A stretch of 64,000 nucleotides of DNA from Streptomyces griseiscabiei (GCF_020010925.1 NZ_JAGJBZ010000001.1:3970485-4034484); one strand, 5' to 3'; shown: positions 1 through 8,664, counted from the stretch's first letter. Notes: generated by a model not told the origin, from the letters alone. A program made the numbers and translations.

Positions 1-32
1 TTCAGCGGGGGCCGACGGGCAACCCGTCAAGC

Positions 33-320
33 ATGTCTCGATATAGCGGCTCCAACCAGGCCGGCCGGGTCATCGCGATCGTCGCCGACATCATGGCGTT
101 CATCCTCGGCCTGTGGATCCTGATGTACCTGCTGGACGCCAACAGCACGAACGACTTCGTGCAGTTCGTCCATGACGCGGCCCGCTGGCTCGCCGGCTGG
201 TCGCACGACCTGTTCACCTTCGACGAACAGTGGGCTCGGGTGGTGGCCGGGTATGGCCTGGCGGCCGTCGTCTACCTGTTCGTGGGGCACGCCATCGCCA
301 ACCGGATGCAGCGGCATTGA
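33..320 (+). CDS. Small two-helix membrane protein of unknown function
   Basis: A 95-residue protein. A hydrophobic segment at about residues 13-34 and a second at about 71-90 flank a short polar loop that contains two Trp-rich stretches, so a two-pass inner-membrane protein is likely. I do not recognise a named family. It resembles the short conserved membrane proteins common in Streptomyces. The ATG is preceded by only a weak purine run. It ends 58 bases before the convergent toroid gene. Function is unknown. Confidence 0.7.
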   Translation: MSRYSGSNQAGRVIAIVADIMAFILGLWILMYLLDANSTNDFVQFVHDAARWLAGWSHDLFTFDEQWARVVAGYGLAAVVYLFVGHAIANRMQRH

Positions 321-378
321 GCGTGTGCGGGTCCGGTGGGGGCCGGCGGCCGACAACGCACCCGCACCCGCACCCCGC

Positions 379-1446
379 TCAACAGCACTCCGCGTCCAGC
401 CCCCGCGGCAGGCGCTCCCCGCCGAACACCGCGCAGGTCGCCTCGTCGCCCCCGAGCGCGGCCACGGCCAGCAGCAGCGACCCCGCGGTCCAGGACGTCA
501 GCTCCTCGGGCCAGACGGCGCGGTCCTCGAAGACGTAACCCGTCCAGTACAGGCCGGAGTCGGGGTCGCGGAGGTGCTGGATGGACTGGAGGATGTCCAG
601 GGCACGGTCGGACTCGCCCATCGCCCAGAGGGCCAGGGCGAGTTCGGCGGACTCCCCGCCGGTCACCCACGGGTTGGGGACGACACAGCGGACTCCGAGG
701 CCGGGCACGACGAAACGGTCCCAGCCCTCCTCCACACGGGACTTGGCCTCGCTGTCGGTGAGGGCGCCGCCGAGCACCGGGTAGTACCAGTCCATCGAGT
801 AACGGTCCTTGTCGAGGAACCGCTCGGGGTGCCGGCGTATCGCGTGCCGCAGCGCGCCGAGGGCCAACTCCCAGTCCGGCTGCGGCTCTTCCCGCTGCTC
901 GGCGATGGCGAGGGCGCAGCGCAGCGCGTGGTGGACGGAGGAACTCCCGGTCAGCAGGGCGTCGTTCACCGCCGTGCCGTCGTCCTCGCGCTTCCAGCCG
1001 ATCTGGCCGCCGGGCTGCTGGAGCCGCAGGACGTACTCGATCGCCGCGTACACGGCGGGCCACATGCGGTCGAGGAAGGTGTCGTCGCCGGTGGCCAGGT
1101 AGTGGTGCCAGACCCCGACGGCGATGTACGCGACGAAGTTGGTCTCGCGGCCCCGGTCGCTGACGTCGTCGGCGTCCCCGTCGGCGTACGCGGCGTACCA
1201 GGAGCCGTCCTCGTTCTGGTGGCGGCGCAGCCACTCGTAGGCCCGTTCGGCGGCCTCGTGCTCACCGGCCGCGTCCAGGGCCATGGCCGCCTCGGTGTGG
1301 TCCCACGGGTCGAGGTGGTGCCCGCGGAACCAGGGGATGGCACCGTCCGCGCGCTGCACCCCGAGGACGCCCCGCACGGTGGCGGCGGCCTCCTCGGCGG
1401 TGAGGACCCCGGGCAGGACCAGGTGTTCTGTCCGGGGGGTCGTCAC
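379..1446 (-). CDS. Prenyltransferase/terpene-cyclase-fold (alpha/alpha toroid) protein
   Basis: A 355-residue cytosolic protein with no signal peptide. Repeats of the QxxDGxxxW type are visible: VQRADGAIPWF near residue 35, NEDGSWY near 85, and later helices with regularly spaced Trp and Asp. This is the toroid fold used by prenyltransferases, squalene cyclases and some glycoside-processing enzymes, and no cyclase DxDD motif is obvious. The GTG start overlaps the methyltransferase stop (GTGA), so the two are translationally coupled. As the third gene behind a glycosyltransferase and methyltransferase it probably acts on the same glycolipid or polyprenyl product. The substrate is unknown. Confidence 0.8.
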   Translation of the reverse strand: MTTPRTEHLVLPGVLTAEEAAATVRGVLGVQRADGAIPWFRGHHLDPWDHTEAAMALDAAGEHEAAERAYEWLRRHQNEDGSWYAAYADGDADDVSDRGRETNFVAYIAVGVWHHYLATGDDTFLDRMWPAVYAAIEYVLRLQQPGGQIGWKREDDGTAVNDALLTGSSSVHHALRCALAIAEQREEPQPDWELALGALRHAIRRHPERFLDKDRYSMDWYYPVLGGALTDSEAKSRVEEGWDRFVVPGLGVRCVVPNPWVTGGESAELALALWAMGESDRALDILQSIQHLRDPDSGLYWTGYVFEDRAVWPEELTSWTAGSLLLAVAALGGDEATCAVFGGERLPRGLDAECC

Positions 1447-2222
1447 TTGGCGTCCGCCGAGGCAGCGGCGGCAGAAGCGGTGGTAGTGGTGGCGGCAGTG
1501 GCGACGGGCAGGTGCGGCTTGGTCGCGTAGGCCACGAAGCTCTTGCCGATCAGCGGGTTCAGCGCCTCCTCGGCGACCCGGGTGGCCAGCGGCTTCTTCA
1601 TGATGTCCCAGACCAGCAGCTTGTGATACGCCCGCACCGGCAGCGCCTTGTCGTTGTCGACGCCGAACGCGCACTTCAGCCACCAGTACGGCGAGTGCAG
1701 GGCGTGCGCGTGATGGGTGCCGTACGGCTTCAGCCCGGCCTCGCGGATCTTGGCCAGGAGTTCGTCCGCCTTGTAGATGCGGATGTGGCCGCCCTCGACC
1801 TCGTGGTAGGCGTCGGAGAGCGCCCAGCAGACCTTCTCGGGGCCGTAGCGCGGGACGGTGACGGCGATACGGCCGCCGGGCTTCAGCACCCGGACCATCT
1901 CGGCGAGCACCCCCTTGTCGTCGGGGATGTGCTCCATCACCTCGGAGATGATGACGACGTCGAAGGACTCGTCGGGGAAGGGCAGCGCGAGGGCGTCGCC
2001 CTCCATGGCGGTGGCGGTGGCGCCCTCGGGGGCCTCGCCCGCCTCCTTCATCGCCGCGAACCACTTGGCGACCTCGCGGATCTCCTCGGCGTTCTGGTCG
2101 AGGGCCACGACCTGGGCGCCGCGCCGGTAGCACTCGAAGGCGTGTCGGCCCGCTCCACAGCCGAGATCCAGGACACGGTCCCCCGGGGCGAGCGGGAACC
2201 GGGAGAAATCGACGGTCAGCAC
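1443..2222 (-). CDS. Class I SAM-dependent methyltransferase
   Basis: A 259-residue protein. Motif I is VLDLGCGAGRHAF at about residues 16-28, followed by VALDQNAEE and the acidic GDALALPFPDESFDVV stretch, then VMEHIPD and VLKPGGR. These are the classic UbiE/Methyltransf_11 landmarks. The GTG start overlaps the end of the upstream glycosyltransferase by 7 bases and its stop overlaps the next GTG, so three genes form one coupled operon. The Ala/Thr-rich C-terminal tail is low complexity. The acceptor is unknown, plausibly the sugar or lipid product of the neighbouring GT4 enzyme. Confidence 0.88.
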   Translation of the reverse strand: MLTVDFSRFPLAPGDRVLDLGCGAGRHAFECYRRGAQVVALDQNAEEIREVAKWFAAMKEAGEAPEGATATAMEGDALALPFPDESFDVVIISEVMEHIPDDKGVLAEMVRVLKPGGRIAVTVPRYGPEKVCWALSDAYHEVEGGHIRIYKADELLAKIREAGLKPYGTHHAHALHSPYWWLKCAFGVDNDKALPVRAYHKLLVWDIMKKPLATRVAEEALNPLIGKSFVAYATKPHLPVATAATTTTASAAAASADAK

Positions 2223-3598
2223 GTGGCCCTGCTTTCGAGATGGTTGCTGGTGGAGGCCGTAGAGGTGGGTGTGGTGGTGCCGGCGCGGGCGACGGCCTCG
2301 CGGTAGTGGGCGACCGTGCCCTCGGCGGCGCGGGCCCAGGTGAACCGCTGGAGCACCCGCTCGCGTCCCGCGCGGCCGAGCCGCCGCCGCAGTTCGGGGT
2401 CGCCGAGGAGCCGGCCGAGCGCGGCGGCCAGGGCTCCCGCGTCGCCCGGGGGCACCGCGAGGCAGGTCTCGCCGTCGGGTCCGGCGACCTCCGGGACGGC
2501 TCCGCCGGTGGTGGCGACCAGCGGCGTACCGGTGGCCATGGCCTCGGCGGCGGGCAGCGAGAACCCCTCGTACAGCGAGGGCACACAGGCGGCCTCGGCC
2601 GAGCGGACCAGGTCGACCAGTTCGGCGTCGGAGATGCCCTTGACGAACTCGACGGCGCCTTCGAGGCCGTACCGCTCGATCGCCTGGGCGACCGGGCCCT
2701 CGGCGGGCCGCTTGCCGACGACGACGAGGTGGGCGGCGGTGTGCTCGGCGCGCACCTTGGCGAGCGCCTCGACGAGGTGGACGAGTCCCTTGAGGGGGAC
2801 GTCCGCGCTGGAGGTGGTGACGATCCGGCCCGGTACGCGGGGCACGGCCGGATCCGGCGAGAAGAGGTCGGTGTCGGCGCCTATGTGCACGACGTGCATC
2901 CGGTCGTCGCGTACGCCGAGGTGGTCGACGATCTCCTGGCGGGAGGTGCCGGAGACGGTGAGCACGGACGGCAGCCGGCGCGCGACGCGCTTCTGCATCC
3001 GGGTGAAGGCGTACCAGCGGCGCACGGACATCCGCCGCTGCCACCCCTCGGCCGCGTCCAGCTCCAACTGCCGGTCGACGGTGATGGGGTGGTGGATGGT
3101 GGTGACGAGGGGGGCGCCCACATCGCCCAACAGGCCGTAGCCGAGTGTCTGGTTGTCGTGGACGACGTCGAACTCGCCGCGCCGGGCGCGCAGATGGCGG
3201 CGGGCGCGCAGCGAGAAGGTCAGCGGTTCGGGAAACCCGCCGGTCCACATCGTCGCCACTTCGAGGGCGTCGATCCAGTCGCGGTACTCGTCGCGCTTCG
3301 GGGTGCGGAAGGGGTCGGGCTGCCGGTAGAGGTCGAGGCTGGGCAGTTCGGTGAGGGATATCCGGCCCGGGCCGTCCTCGGGAACGGCGTCGTCGTCGAG
3401 GACGGGGTAGGGCTGGGAGCCGATCACCTCGACCCGGTGGCCGAGGCGGGCCAGCTCGCGCGAGAGGTGCCGTACGTAGACGCCCTGGCCCCCGCAGAAC
3501 GGGTTCCCTTTATAGGTGAGGAGCGCGATGGTGAGCGGTCGCCCGCCGTCCGCGGCGAGGTCACGTCGGGACCCCGCCTGACTGGCCTCAGCGGTCAC
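2216..3598 (-). CDS. Glycosyltransferase family 4 (GT-B fold)
   Basis: A 460-residue GT4 enzyme. The N-terminal domain begins LTIALLTYKGNPFCGGQGVYVRHLSREL, with the Gly-rich acceptor loop of this family. The C-terminal domain carries the nucleotide-sugar E-x7-E element in LYEGFSLPAAEAMATGTP. I chose the GTG at 3598 because a GAAGGGGG ribosome-binding site lies about 8 bases upstream; the longer upstream frame runs through the KstR-like operator and looks non-coding. It is the first gene of a coupled operon with the methyltransferase and toroid protein and diverges from the KstR-like regulator, so the shared operator may affect it. Donor and acceptor are unknown. Confidence 0.88.
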   Translation of the reverse strand: MTAEASQAGSRRDLAADGGRPLTIALLTYKGNPFCGGQGVYVRHLSRELARLGHRVEVIGSQPYPVLDDDAVPEDGPGRISLTELPSLDLYRQPDPFRTPKRDEYRDWIDALEVATMWTGGFPEPLTFSLRARRHLRARRGEFDVVHDNQTLGYGLLGDVGAPLVTTIHHPITVDRQLELDAAEGWQRRMSVRRWYAFTRMQKRVARRLPSVLTVSGTSRQEIVDHLGVRDDRMHVVHIGADTDLFSPDPAVPRVPGRIVTTSSADVPLKGLVHLVEALAKVRAEHTAAHLVVVGKRPAEGPVAQAIERYGLEGAVEFVKGISDAELVDLVRSAEAACVPSLYEGFSLPAAEAMATGTPLVATTGGAVPEVAGPDGETCLAVPPGDAGALAAALGRLLGDPELRRRLGRAGRERVLQRFTWARAAEGTVAHYREAVARAGTTTPTSTASTSNHLESRATC

Positions 3599-3652
3599 TC
3601 CTGGCCCCCTTCTCACTGCGATTTCCCGTGAGATTACGACGAGACGGTAATC

Positions 3653-3666
3653 TAGAACAAGTTTCA
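3653..3666 (+). promoter_or_regulatory. KstR-like operator, perfect TNNAACNNGTTNNA match
   Basis: The sequence TAGAACAAGTTTCA fits all eight fixed positions of the mycobacterial KstR operator TNNAACNNGTTNNA. It lies between the divergent GT4 operon and the regulator itself, which suggests autoregulation. The consensus is established knowledge; occupancy here is inference. Confidence 0.65.
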
Positions 3667-3826
3667 GAGTTGATCGTTCAAGAGGCTCTGAATCTACCGG
3701 CTGGTAGAACCGCTGTGAGAGGCGGATCGGGTGATTCACGCCACGGCAGACGCCACGGCGGACGCCCTGGCATGCTATTTGATCGCATACCCTCACCGAC
3801 CGTCACGACTGCACGGAACGAGACCC

Positions 3827-4498
3827 ATGCCTGCGGAAGCCAAGGTGGAGACCAAGCTGGAGGCCAAGGTGGAGGCCAAGCCCGAGGCCGGCACCGCGCG
3901 GCCGGAGTCCCCGCCCCTCACGGAGCGGCAGGAGGCCCGCCGGCGCCGCATCCTGCACACGAGTGCCCAGTTGGCCAGCCGCGGCGGTTTCGACGCCGTG
4001 CAGATGCGCGAGGTCGCCGAGTCCTCCCAGGTCGCCCTGGGGACGCTCTACCGCTACTTCCCCTCCAAGATCCATCTGCTGGTCGCCACCATGCAGGCCC
4101 AGCTGGAGCACATGCACGGCACGCTCCGCAAGAAGCCCCCGACCGGCGAGACGGCCGCCGAGCGCGTCGCCGAGACCCTGATGCGCGCCTTCCGCGCCCT
4201 GCAGCGCGAACCGCATCTCGCCGACGCCATGGTCCGCGCGCTCACCTTCGCCGACCGCAGCGTCAGCCCCGAGGTCGACCAGGTCTCCCACCAGACCACC
4301 GCGATCATCCTCGACGCGATGGGGCTGGAGAACCCGACCGCGGAGCAGCTCTCGGCGGTCCGCGTCATCGAACACACCTGGCACTCGGCCCTGATCACCT
4401 GGCTCTCCGGCCGCGCCTCGATCGCCCAGGTGAAGATCGACATCGAGACGGTCTGCCGCCTGATCGACCTGACGGCGCCGGAGCGCCCGAAGCGGTAG
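3827..4498 (+). CDS. kstR: TetR-family regulator closely resembling KstR (steroid catabolism repressor)
   Basis: A 223-residue TetR regulator. The helix-turn-helix covers about residues 30-75 (RRRRILHTSAQLASRGGF, then VQMREVAESSQVALGTLYRYFPSK). The words VQM, GTLYRYFPSK and HLLV, and the later segments MVRALTFAD, EVDQV and WLSGRAS, follow the mycobacterial KstR pattern almost word for word. KstR represses cholesterol-catabolism genes and is released by a steroid acyl-CoA ligand. The ATG at 3827 has GGAACGAG upstream; a longer frame starting at 3731 adds an unlikely leader. The first 25 residues are a Lys/Glu/Ala-rich tail. Matching operators lie at 3653 and 7601, with near matches at 22163 and 22273. 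Confidence 0.82.
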   Translation: MPAEAKVETKLEAKVEAKPEAGTARPESPPLTERQEARRRRILHTSAQLASRGGFDAVQMREVAESSQVALGTLYRYFPSKIHLLVATMQAQLEHMHGTLRKKPPTGETAAERVAETLMRAFRALQREPHLADAMVRALTFADRSVSPEVDQVSHQTTAIILDAMGLENPTAEQLSAVRVIEHTWHSALITWLSGRASIAQVKIDIETVCRLIDLTAPERPKR

Positions 4499-4787
4499 GG
4501 CAGCAGGGCTGTCGGGCAGGGGGCGCACGAAAAGACCTACGAGACGGGTTCCCTGCGCCGGGTACCGCTCGACCGGTGCAGGTGCCGAGGGTCACCGTCC
4601 GGCCCTGTCCTGCGACCTTCCGGCCTCTCAGCCCGACCGTCGACGTCGGCACCGGCGACACTCGTTCTCTCGCCGCTGTCGGCTACTCCGGTCGACTCCC
4701 TCACTCGTCTCGTAGGCTGATTTCCACGATAGAACGCCCATACGGGAACACAACCCCCAAACGGGATTTTTTACCCTCGGCCCGTCC

Positions 4788-5654
4788 TCAGCCCATGATC
4801 TCCAGGCCGCTCCAGCTCCGCCCGATCGCCTTCTCCGCCGCCCATCGGCCGAGGAGTGCGCGGGCCTCGCCCTCCGGGGCCGCCAGGCAGACGCGCTGGG
4901 CGCCGGTGGGAGGCGTGTGGGGCTCCTTGTGGAGGGTGCCCTCGCTGCAGCAGGCGCAGTGCAGGGTGACGCCGCTCGCGGGTTCCGCGCCGAAGTCGTG
5001 GTCGGCGAAGAGGGTGAGCAGGGCCTCCAGGTCGGCGGGGTCGCCGGCCGCGACCGTCACCTGGAGCGTGGGCAGGTCGGACGGTTCGAAGAGGAGGAGT
5101 TCGTCGAAGACGGGGTAGGCCGTGCCGTCGACGACACGTTCGCCGTTGGGCTGCCCGTCGTGCAGGACGATCTCGCCGTAGCGGCGGCCACCGGTCACGG
5201 GGACGTTCCGCACGCGTCCGCGCGTCGGGCAGAGCCGGTCGATCCACACCACCTCGCGGGCGCCGCCGGTGTCCAGACGCACGCAGGCCTGCCCGAAGCG
5301 GCCGTCGATCTCGCCCTCGCCGTCCGGGAGCGCGATGCCGAAGCCGGCCCACGCGTCGCGGGCGACGGCCCAGTCGCGGCGGATCGTGGCCGCGATCCCG
5401 AGGTTCCAGAACGCCGGGTCGCCCTCGCCGCGCGGAGCGCGGGCGGCGGCCTGGACGCCCAGTTCGTACGCCTTGTCCCAGTCGCGCAGGAACTTGTGGG
5501 CGAGCGCGGCGTCGTACCACCACGCCGCGCTCGCCTTCTCGTCCGGGAAGTGCGCGAGCACCCGCTCGTAGAGGCCGGCGGCGCGCTGCCACTCCTCGGC
5601 GTCCCAGGCCGCGTACGCCTGCTCGATCAGTTCCTCGGCCTCGGACTTCCGCAC
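4788..5654 (-). CDS. TPR-like conserved hypothetical protein
   Basis: A 288-residue soluble protein. Residues 5-110 contain helical pairs with TPR spacing (AEELIEQAYAAWDAEEWQRAAGLYERVLAHF, then KFLRDWDKAYELG and AVARDAWAGFG). A beta-rich C-terminal part follows with a CRCxxC-like LHCACC element near residue 250. The GTG at 5654 is preceded by GGGGAA at suitable distance. It lies downstream of the ferredoxin on the same strand, separated by 86 bases. Function is unknown; scaffold or adaptor is a guess from the TPR part. The 289 bases between it and the regulator stop contain no convincing gene. Confidence 0.75.
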   Translation of the reverse strand: MRKSEAEELIEQAYAAWDAEEWQRAAGLYERVLAHFPDEKASAAWWYDAALAHKFLRDWDKAYELGVQAAARAPRGEGDPAFWNLGIAATIRRDWAVARDAWAGFGIALPDGEGEIDGRFGQACVRLDTGGAREVVWIDRLCPTRGRVRNVPVTGGRRYGEIVLHDGQPNGERVVDGTAYPVFDELLLFEPSDLPTLQVTVAAGDPADLEALLTLFADHDFGAEPASGVTLHCACCSEGTLHKEPHTPPTGAQRVCLAAPEGEARALLGRWAAEKAIGRSWSGLEIMG

Positions 5655-5740
5655 GTTCCCCGCCCCGACTTCCCGCTCGTTCCCGGTCGCCCATGTGCCG
5701 CCGGTGTGCCGCGCATGTGCCGACCGCAGAGCGTAGGCGC

Positions 5741-5974
5741 CTACTCCTCCGGCGGGAACACCGGCTCCCCGCTCCCCAGCAGGGCGATCGAGATCGCCTC
5801 CACCGGGCAGCCCTCCGCCGCCTTCAGGACGCGTTCGCCCGCGTCGGGGTCGGGGTCGACGGGGTGGGACTGCATGGCGGAGTCGAGGCGGAAGGAGTCC
5901 GGGGCGAGGTGGGTGCACTGGGCGGAGCCGATACAGAGGGCGCGGTCGACCTCCACGTGCCAGCGATCGCCCAT
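5741..5974 (-). CDS. Small [3Fe-4S]-type ferredoxin
   Basis: A 77-residue ferredoxin of the type that feeds actinobacterial P450s. The ligands appear as C-x5-C in LCIGSAQC and the distal GCPVEAI cysteine, with the middle cysteine of a classic 4Fe cluster absent, as expected for a 3Fe-4S protein. The ATG lies 2 bases after the aldehyde dehydrogenase stop and has a GGGAGG ribosome-binding site, so the two are co-transcribed. It could supply electrons to the CYP125-like P450 at 22334, since both lie near KstR-type sites, but that pairing is inference. Confidence 0.88.
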   Translation of the reverse strand: MGDRWHVEVDRALCIGSAQCTHLAPDSFRLDSAMQSHPVDPDPDAGERVLKAAEGCPVEAISIALLGSGEPVFPPEE

Positions 5975-5976
5975 GG

Positions 5977-7464
5977 CTACGCCTCCCCTGCCTCCCCGGC
6001 GGCGGCCGGGGGCTCGTATCCGGCCGGGAGGTGGATCATCTTGTGCTCCAGGTACTCGCCATAGCCCTCGGGGCCGAACTCGCGTCCCAGGCCGGAGTTC
6101 TTGTAGCCGCCGAAGGGGCCGAGCATGTCGAGGCTGAAGGTGTTGACGGAGTAGGTGCCGGTGCGGACCCGGCGGGCGACGTCGATGCCGCGTTCGTCGT
6201 CGGCGGTCCACACGCTGCCGCTGAGGCCGTAGTCGGAGTCGTCGGCGATGCGTACGGCCTCGTCCTCGTCGCCGTACGGGAGGAGGCAGATCACCGGGCC
6301 GAAGATCTCCTCGCGGGCGATGCGCATGGAGTTGTCGACGTCGCCGAAGAGGGTCGGTTCGACGTACCAGCCGCGTTCCAGACCGGCCGGACGGCCGCCG
6401 CCGGTGAGGATCTTGGCGCCCTCCTCCTGGCCGATGCGGATGTAGTCGAGGCTGCGGCGCTGCTGGCGGGCGGCGACCAGGGGGCCGAGTTCGGTGGCCG
6501 GGTCGAGGGGGTCGCCGATCTTCAGCGCGGAGGCGTAGGCCGCGAAGGCCTCGGCGAACTCGTCGTAGCGCGAGCGCGGGACGAGGATGCGGGTCTGGGC
6601 CACGCACGCCTGGCCGTTGATCATCCAGGCGAAGGGGGCGATGCCGGCCACGGCGGTCGCCGCGTCCGCGTCCGCGAGGATCACGGCGGCCGACTTGCCG
6701 CCCAACTCCAGGGTGACGCGGGTGAGATGGCGGGCGGCGACCTCCATGACGCGCTTGCCGGCGGCGACCGAGCCGGTGAAGGAGACCTTGTCGACGTCCG
6801 GGTGGCCGACCAGGTACTCGCTGACCTCACGGTCGGCGGGGAGGATCGACAGCACCCCCTCGGGCAGGCCCGCCTCGGCCGCTATCTCCGCCAACAGGTA
6901 GGCGTCCAGAGGGGTTTCGGGCGACACCTTCAGGATGGCCGGGCAGCCGGCGAGGAGGGCGGGAGCGAGTTTGGCGGCGGCGGTGAACTGCGGGACGTTC
7001 CAGGGGACGACCGCCGCGACCACCCCGACCGGCTCGCGCCGCACCAGGATCTTCCCGAGGACACCGTCCCGCCGCTCCTCGTACGTGAATCCGCGCGCCG
7101 TCGTGATCGCCGCGTCCCACACCATCATCGAGGCGAGCGCCTGCACCATCACGCTGGAGGTGACCGGGGTGCCGTTCTCGGAGCTGATGATCCTGGCGAA
7201 CTCCTCGTACCGCAGGGCGAAGGCGTCCTTGATCCGGGCGACGACCTCGATCCGTTCGTCGAGGGTCATGCGCGGCCAGGGGCCGTGGTCGAAGGCGCGC
7301 CGGGCGGCGGCCACGGCCCGGTCGACGTCCTCGCGCGAGGCGTGCGGGACGCGGCCGATGACCTCCTCCGAGTGCGGCGAGACCACCTCGATGACGTCCG
7401 TGCCCAGGGGGTCGGTCAACTCCCCGCCGATGAACAGCTGTCCGTGTTCCACGAGTTCGGTCAT
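5977..7464 (-). CDS. NAD(P)-dependent aldehyde dehydrogenase
   Basis: A 495-residue aldehyde dehydrogenase that oxidises an aldehyde to the acid. The general base lies in LELGGKSAAV and the catalytic cysteine in INGQACVAQTR. The cofactor-binding FTGSVAAGK and the C-terminal EEIFGPV and PFGGYKNSGLGRE are intact. I chose the ATG at 7464 with GGGAGG 9 bases upstream; another in-frame ATG at 7497 lacks a site. It is co-transcribed with the ferredoxin. An inverted repeat at 7517 and a KstR-like operator at 7601 lie in its promoter region. A role in oxidising side-chain or acyl aldehydes is plausible, but the substrate is not known. Confidence 0.9.
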   Translation of the reverse strand: MTELVEHGQLFIGGELTDPLGTDVIEVVSPHSEEVIGRVPHASREDVDRAVAAARRAFDHGPWPRMTLDERIEVVARIKDAFALRYEEFARIISSENGTPVTSSVMVQALASMMVWDAAITTARGFTYEERRDGVLGKILVRREPVGVVAAVVPWNVPQFTAAAKLAPALLAGCPAILKVSPETPLDAYLLAEIAAEAGLPEGVLSILPADREVSEYLVGHPDVDKVSFTGSVAAGKRVMEVAARHLTRVTLELGGKSAAVILADADAATAVAGIAPFAWMINGQACVAQTRILVPRSRYDEFAEAFAAYASALKIGDPLDPATELGPLVAARQQRRSLDYIRIGQEEGAKILTGGGRPAGLERGWYVEPTLFGDVDNSMRIAREEIFGPVICLLPYGDEDEAVRIADDSDYGLSGSVWTADDERGIDVARRVRTGTYSVNTFSLDMLGPFGGYKNSGLGREFGPEGYGEYLEHKMIHLPAGYEPPAAAGEAGEA

Positions 7465-7516
7465 GGCCGCTGCCTCCCGGAGCCACTTCTCTGACATACC
7501 GTCAGTTCTGAATAGG

Positions 7517-7534
7517 GAACTGATACCAGTTCCA
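7517..7534. promoter_or_regulatory. Inverted repeat GGAACTG-N4-CAGTTCC, probable operator
   Basis: Seven-base perfect arms are separated by ATAC. The repeat lies between the aldehyde dehydrogenase start and the MBL hydrolase start. It does not fit the KstR consensus, so a second regulator may act here. The regulator is unidentified. Confidence 0.45.
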
Positions 7535-7600
7535 GAGAAAGGAGTCCATGTCGTCGGCCGGTTCACGGGCGCGCCTCGCCCTCCCGTACGCCATCCCCGG

Positions 7601-7614
7601 TGGAACTCGTTCTA
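7601..7614 (+). promoter_or_regulatory. KstR-like operator in the MBL hydrolase promoter
   Basis: TGGAACTCGTTCTA matches all eight fixed positions of TNNAACNNGTTNNA. It sits immediately upstream of the probable -10 element of the MBL gene, where bound repressor would block RNA polymerase. Confidence 0.65.
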
Positions 7615-7616
7615 GT

Positions 7617-7622
7617 TATAGT
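7617..7622 (+). promoter_or_regulatory. -10 element of a probable leaderless promoter
   Basis: TATAGT lies six bases before the ATG at 7629, so transcription would start at the A of the start codon. The -35 region is poor. The geometry is seen in the sequence; leaderless initiation is inferred. Confidence 0.45.
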
Positions 7623-7628
7623 GACTTC

Positions 7629-8660
7629 ATGACACAGGTGACCGATCACGGCGGCGGCGTACGGTCCATCGAGGTCCCCATCCCGGACAACCCCCTCGGC
7701 CACACCCTCGTGTACGTCGTCGACACCGACCGCGGTCCGGTCCTCGTCGACACCGGCTGGGACGACCCGGCGTCCTGGGACAGGCTCGCGGCGGGTCTGA
7801 CGGCGTGCGGTACGTCGGTCGCGGAGGTCCACGGGGTCGTGATCACCCACCACCACCCCGACCACCACGGTCTGTCGGGGGCGGTGCGGGAGGCGTCCGG
7901 GGCGTGGATCGCGATGCACGCGGCGGACACGGCGATCGTCCGGCGCACGCGGGGGACGGGACCCGACCGCTGGTACTCCTACATGACGGACAAGCTCACG
8001 GCGGCGGGCGCGCCCGAGGAACACCTCGCGCCGCTGCGGGCCCCGCGCCGTCCCCGCGCCACCCTGCCCGGGTTCTCCCCCGCGCTCCCCGACCGCGAGA
8101 TCGTCCCCGGCGAACTCCTCGACCTCCCCGGCCGCCGCGTCCGCGCGATCTGGACGCCGGGGCACACACCTGGGCACGTCTGCCTCCACCTGGAGGAGGC
8201 GCACCCGGCCCGACTCGCGGGCCGTGGGCGGCTGTTCTCCGGTGACCATCTCCTCCCCGAGATCAGCCCGCACATCGGCCTCTACGAGGACCCGGACGAC
8301 GACACGGTCACCGATCCCCTCGGCGACTATCTCGACTCCCTGGAACGCGTCGGGCGTCTCGGCGCGGCGGAGATCCTCCCCGCCCACCAGTACGCGTTCA
8401 CCGCATCGGCCGCGCGCGTACGGGAGTTGCTGGCGCATCACGAGGCCCGCCTCACCGGTCTGCTCGCCCTCCTCGCCGCTCCCCTCACTCCCTGGCAGCT
8501 GGCCGAGCGCATGGAGTGGAACCGGCCCTGGTCCGACATCCCCTTCTCCTCCCGCAACATCGCCGTCTCCGAGGCGGAGGCGCATCTGCGGCGCCTGGTG
8601 AAGCTGGGGCGGGCGGAGGCGGTGGCGGGGAGTGATCCGGTGGTGTATGTGGCGGTGTGA
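7629..8660 (+). CDS. MBL-fold metallo-hydrolase
   Basis: A 343-residue metallo-beta-lactamase-fold hydrolase. The zinc motif HHHPDHHG (HxHxDH) is near residue 77, the TPGHTPGH histidine near 173 and FSGDHLLPEIS near 202. A C-terminal winged-helix-like extension follows. Its closest general type is the BaeB/glyoxalase-II-like hydrolases that act on thioesters or lactones. An in-frame ATG at 7548 has AAAGGAG but adds 27 residues of unlikely sequence across the operator, so I prefer 7629, which fits a leaderless promoter. It diverges from the aldehyde dehydrogenase operon and probably belongs to the KstR-like regulon. The substrate is unknown. Confidence 0.85.
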   Translation: MTQVTDHGGGVRSIEVPIPDNPLGHTLVYVVDTDRGPVLVDTGWDDPASWDRLAAGLTACGTSVAEVHGVVITHHHPDHHGLSGAVREASGAWIAMHAADTAIVRRTRGTGPDRWYSYMTDKLTAAGAPEEHLAPLRAPRRPRATLPGFSPALPDREIVPGELLDLPGRRVRAIWTPGHTPGHVCLHLEEAHPARLAGRGRLFSGDHLLPEISPHIGLYEDPDDDTVTDPLGDYLDSLERVGRLGAAEILPAHQYAFTASAARVRELLAHHEARLTGLLALLAAPLTPWQLAERMEWNRPWSDIPFSSRNIAVSEAEAHLRRLVKLGRAEAVAGSDPVVYVAV

Positions 8661-8664
8661 GGGG

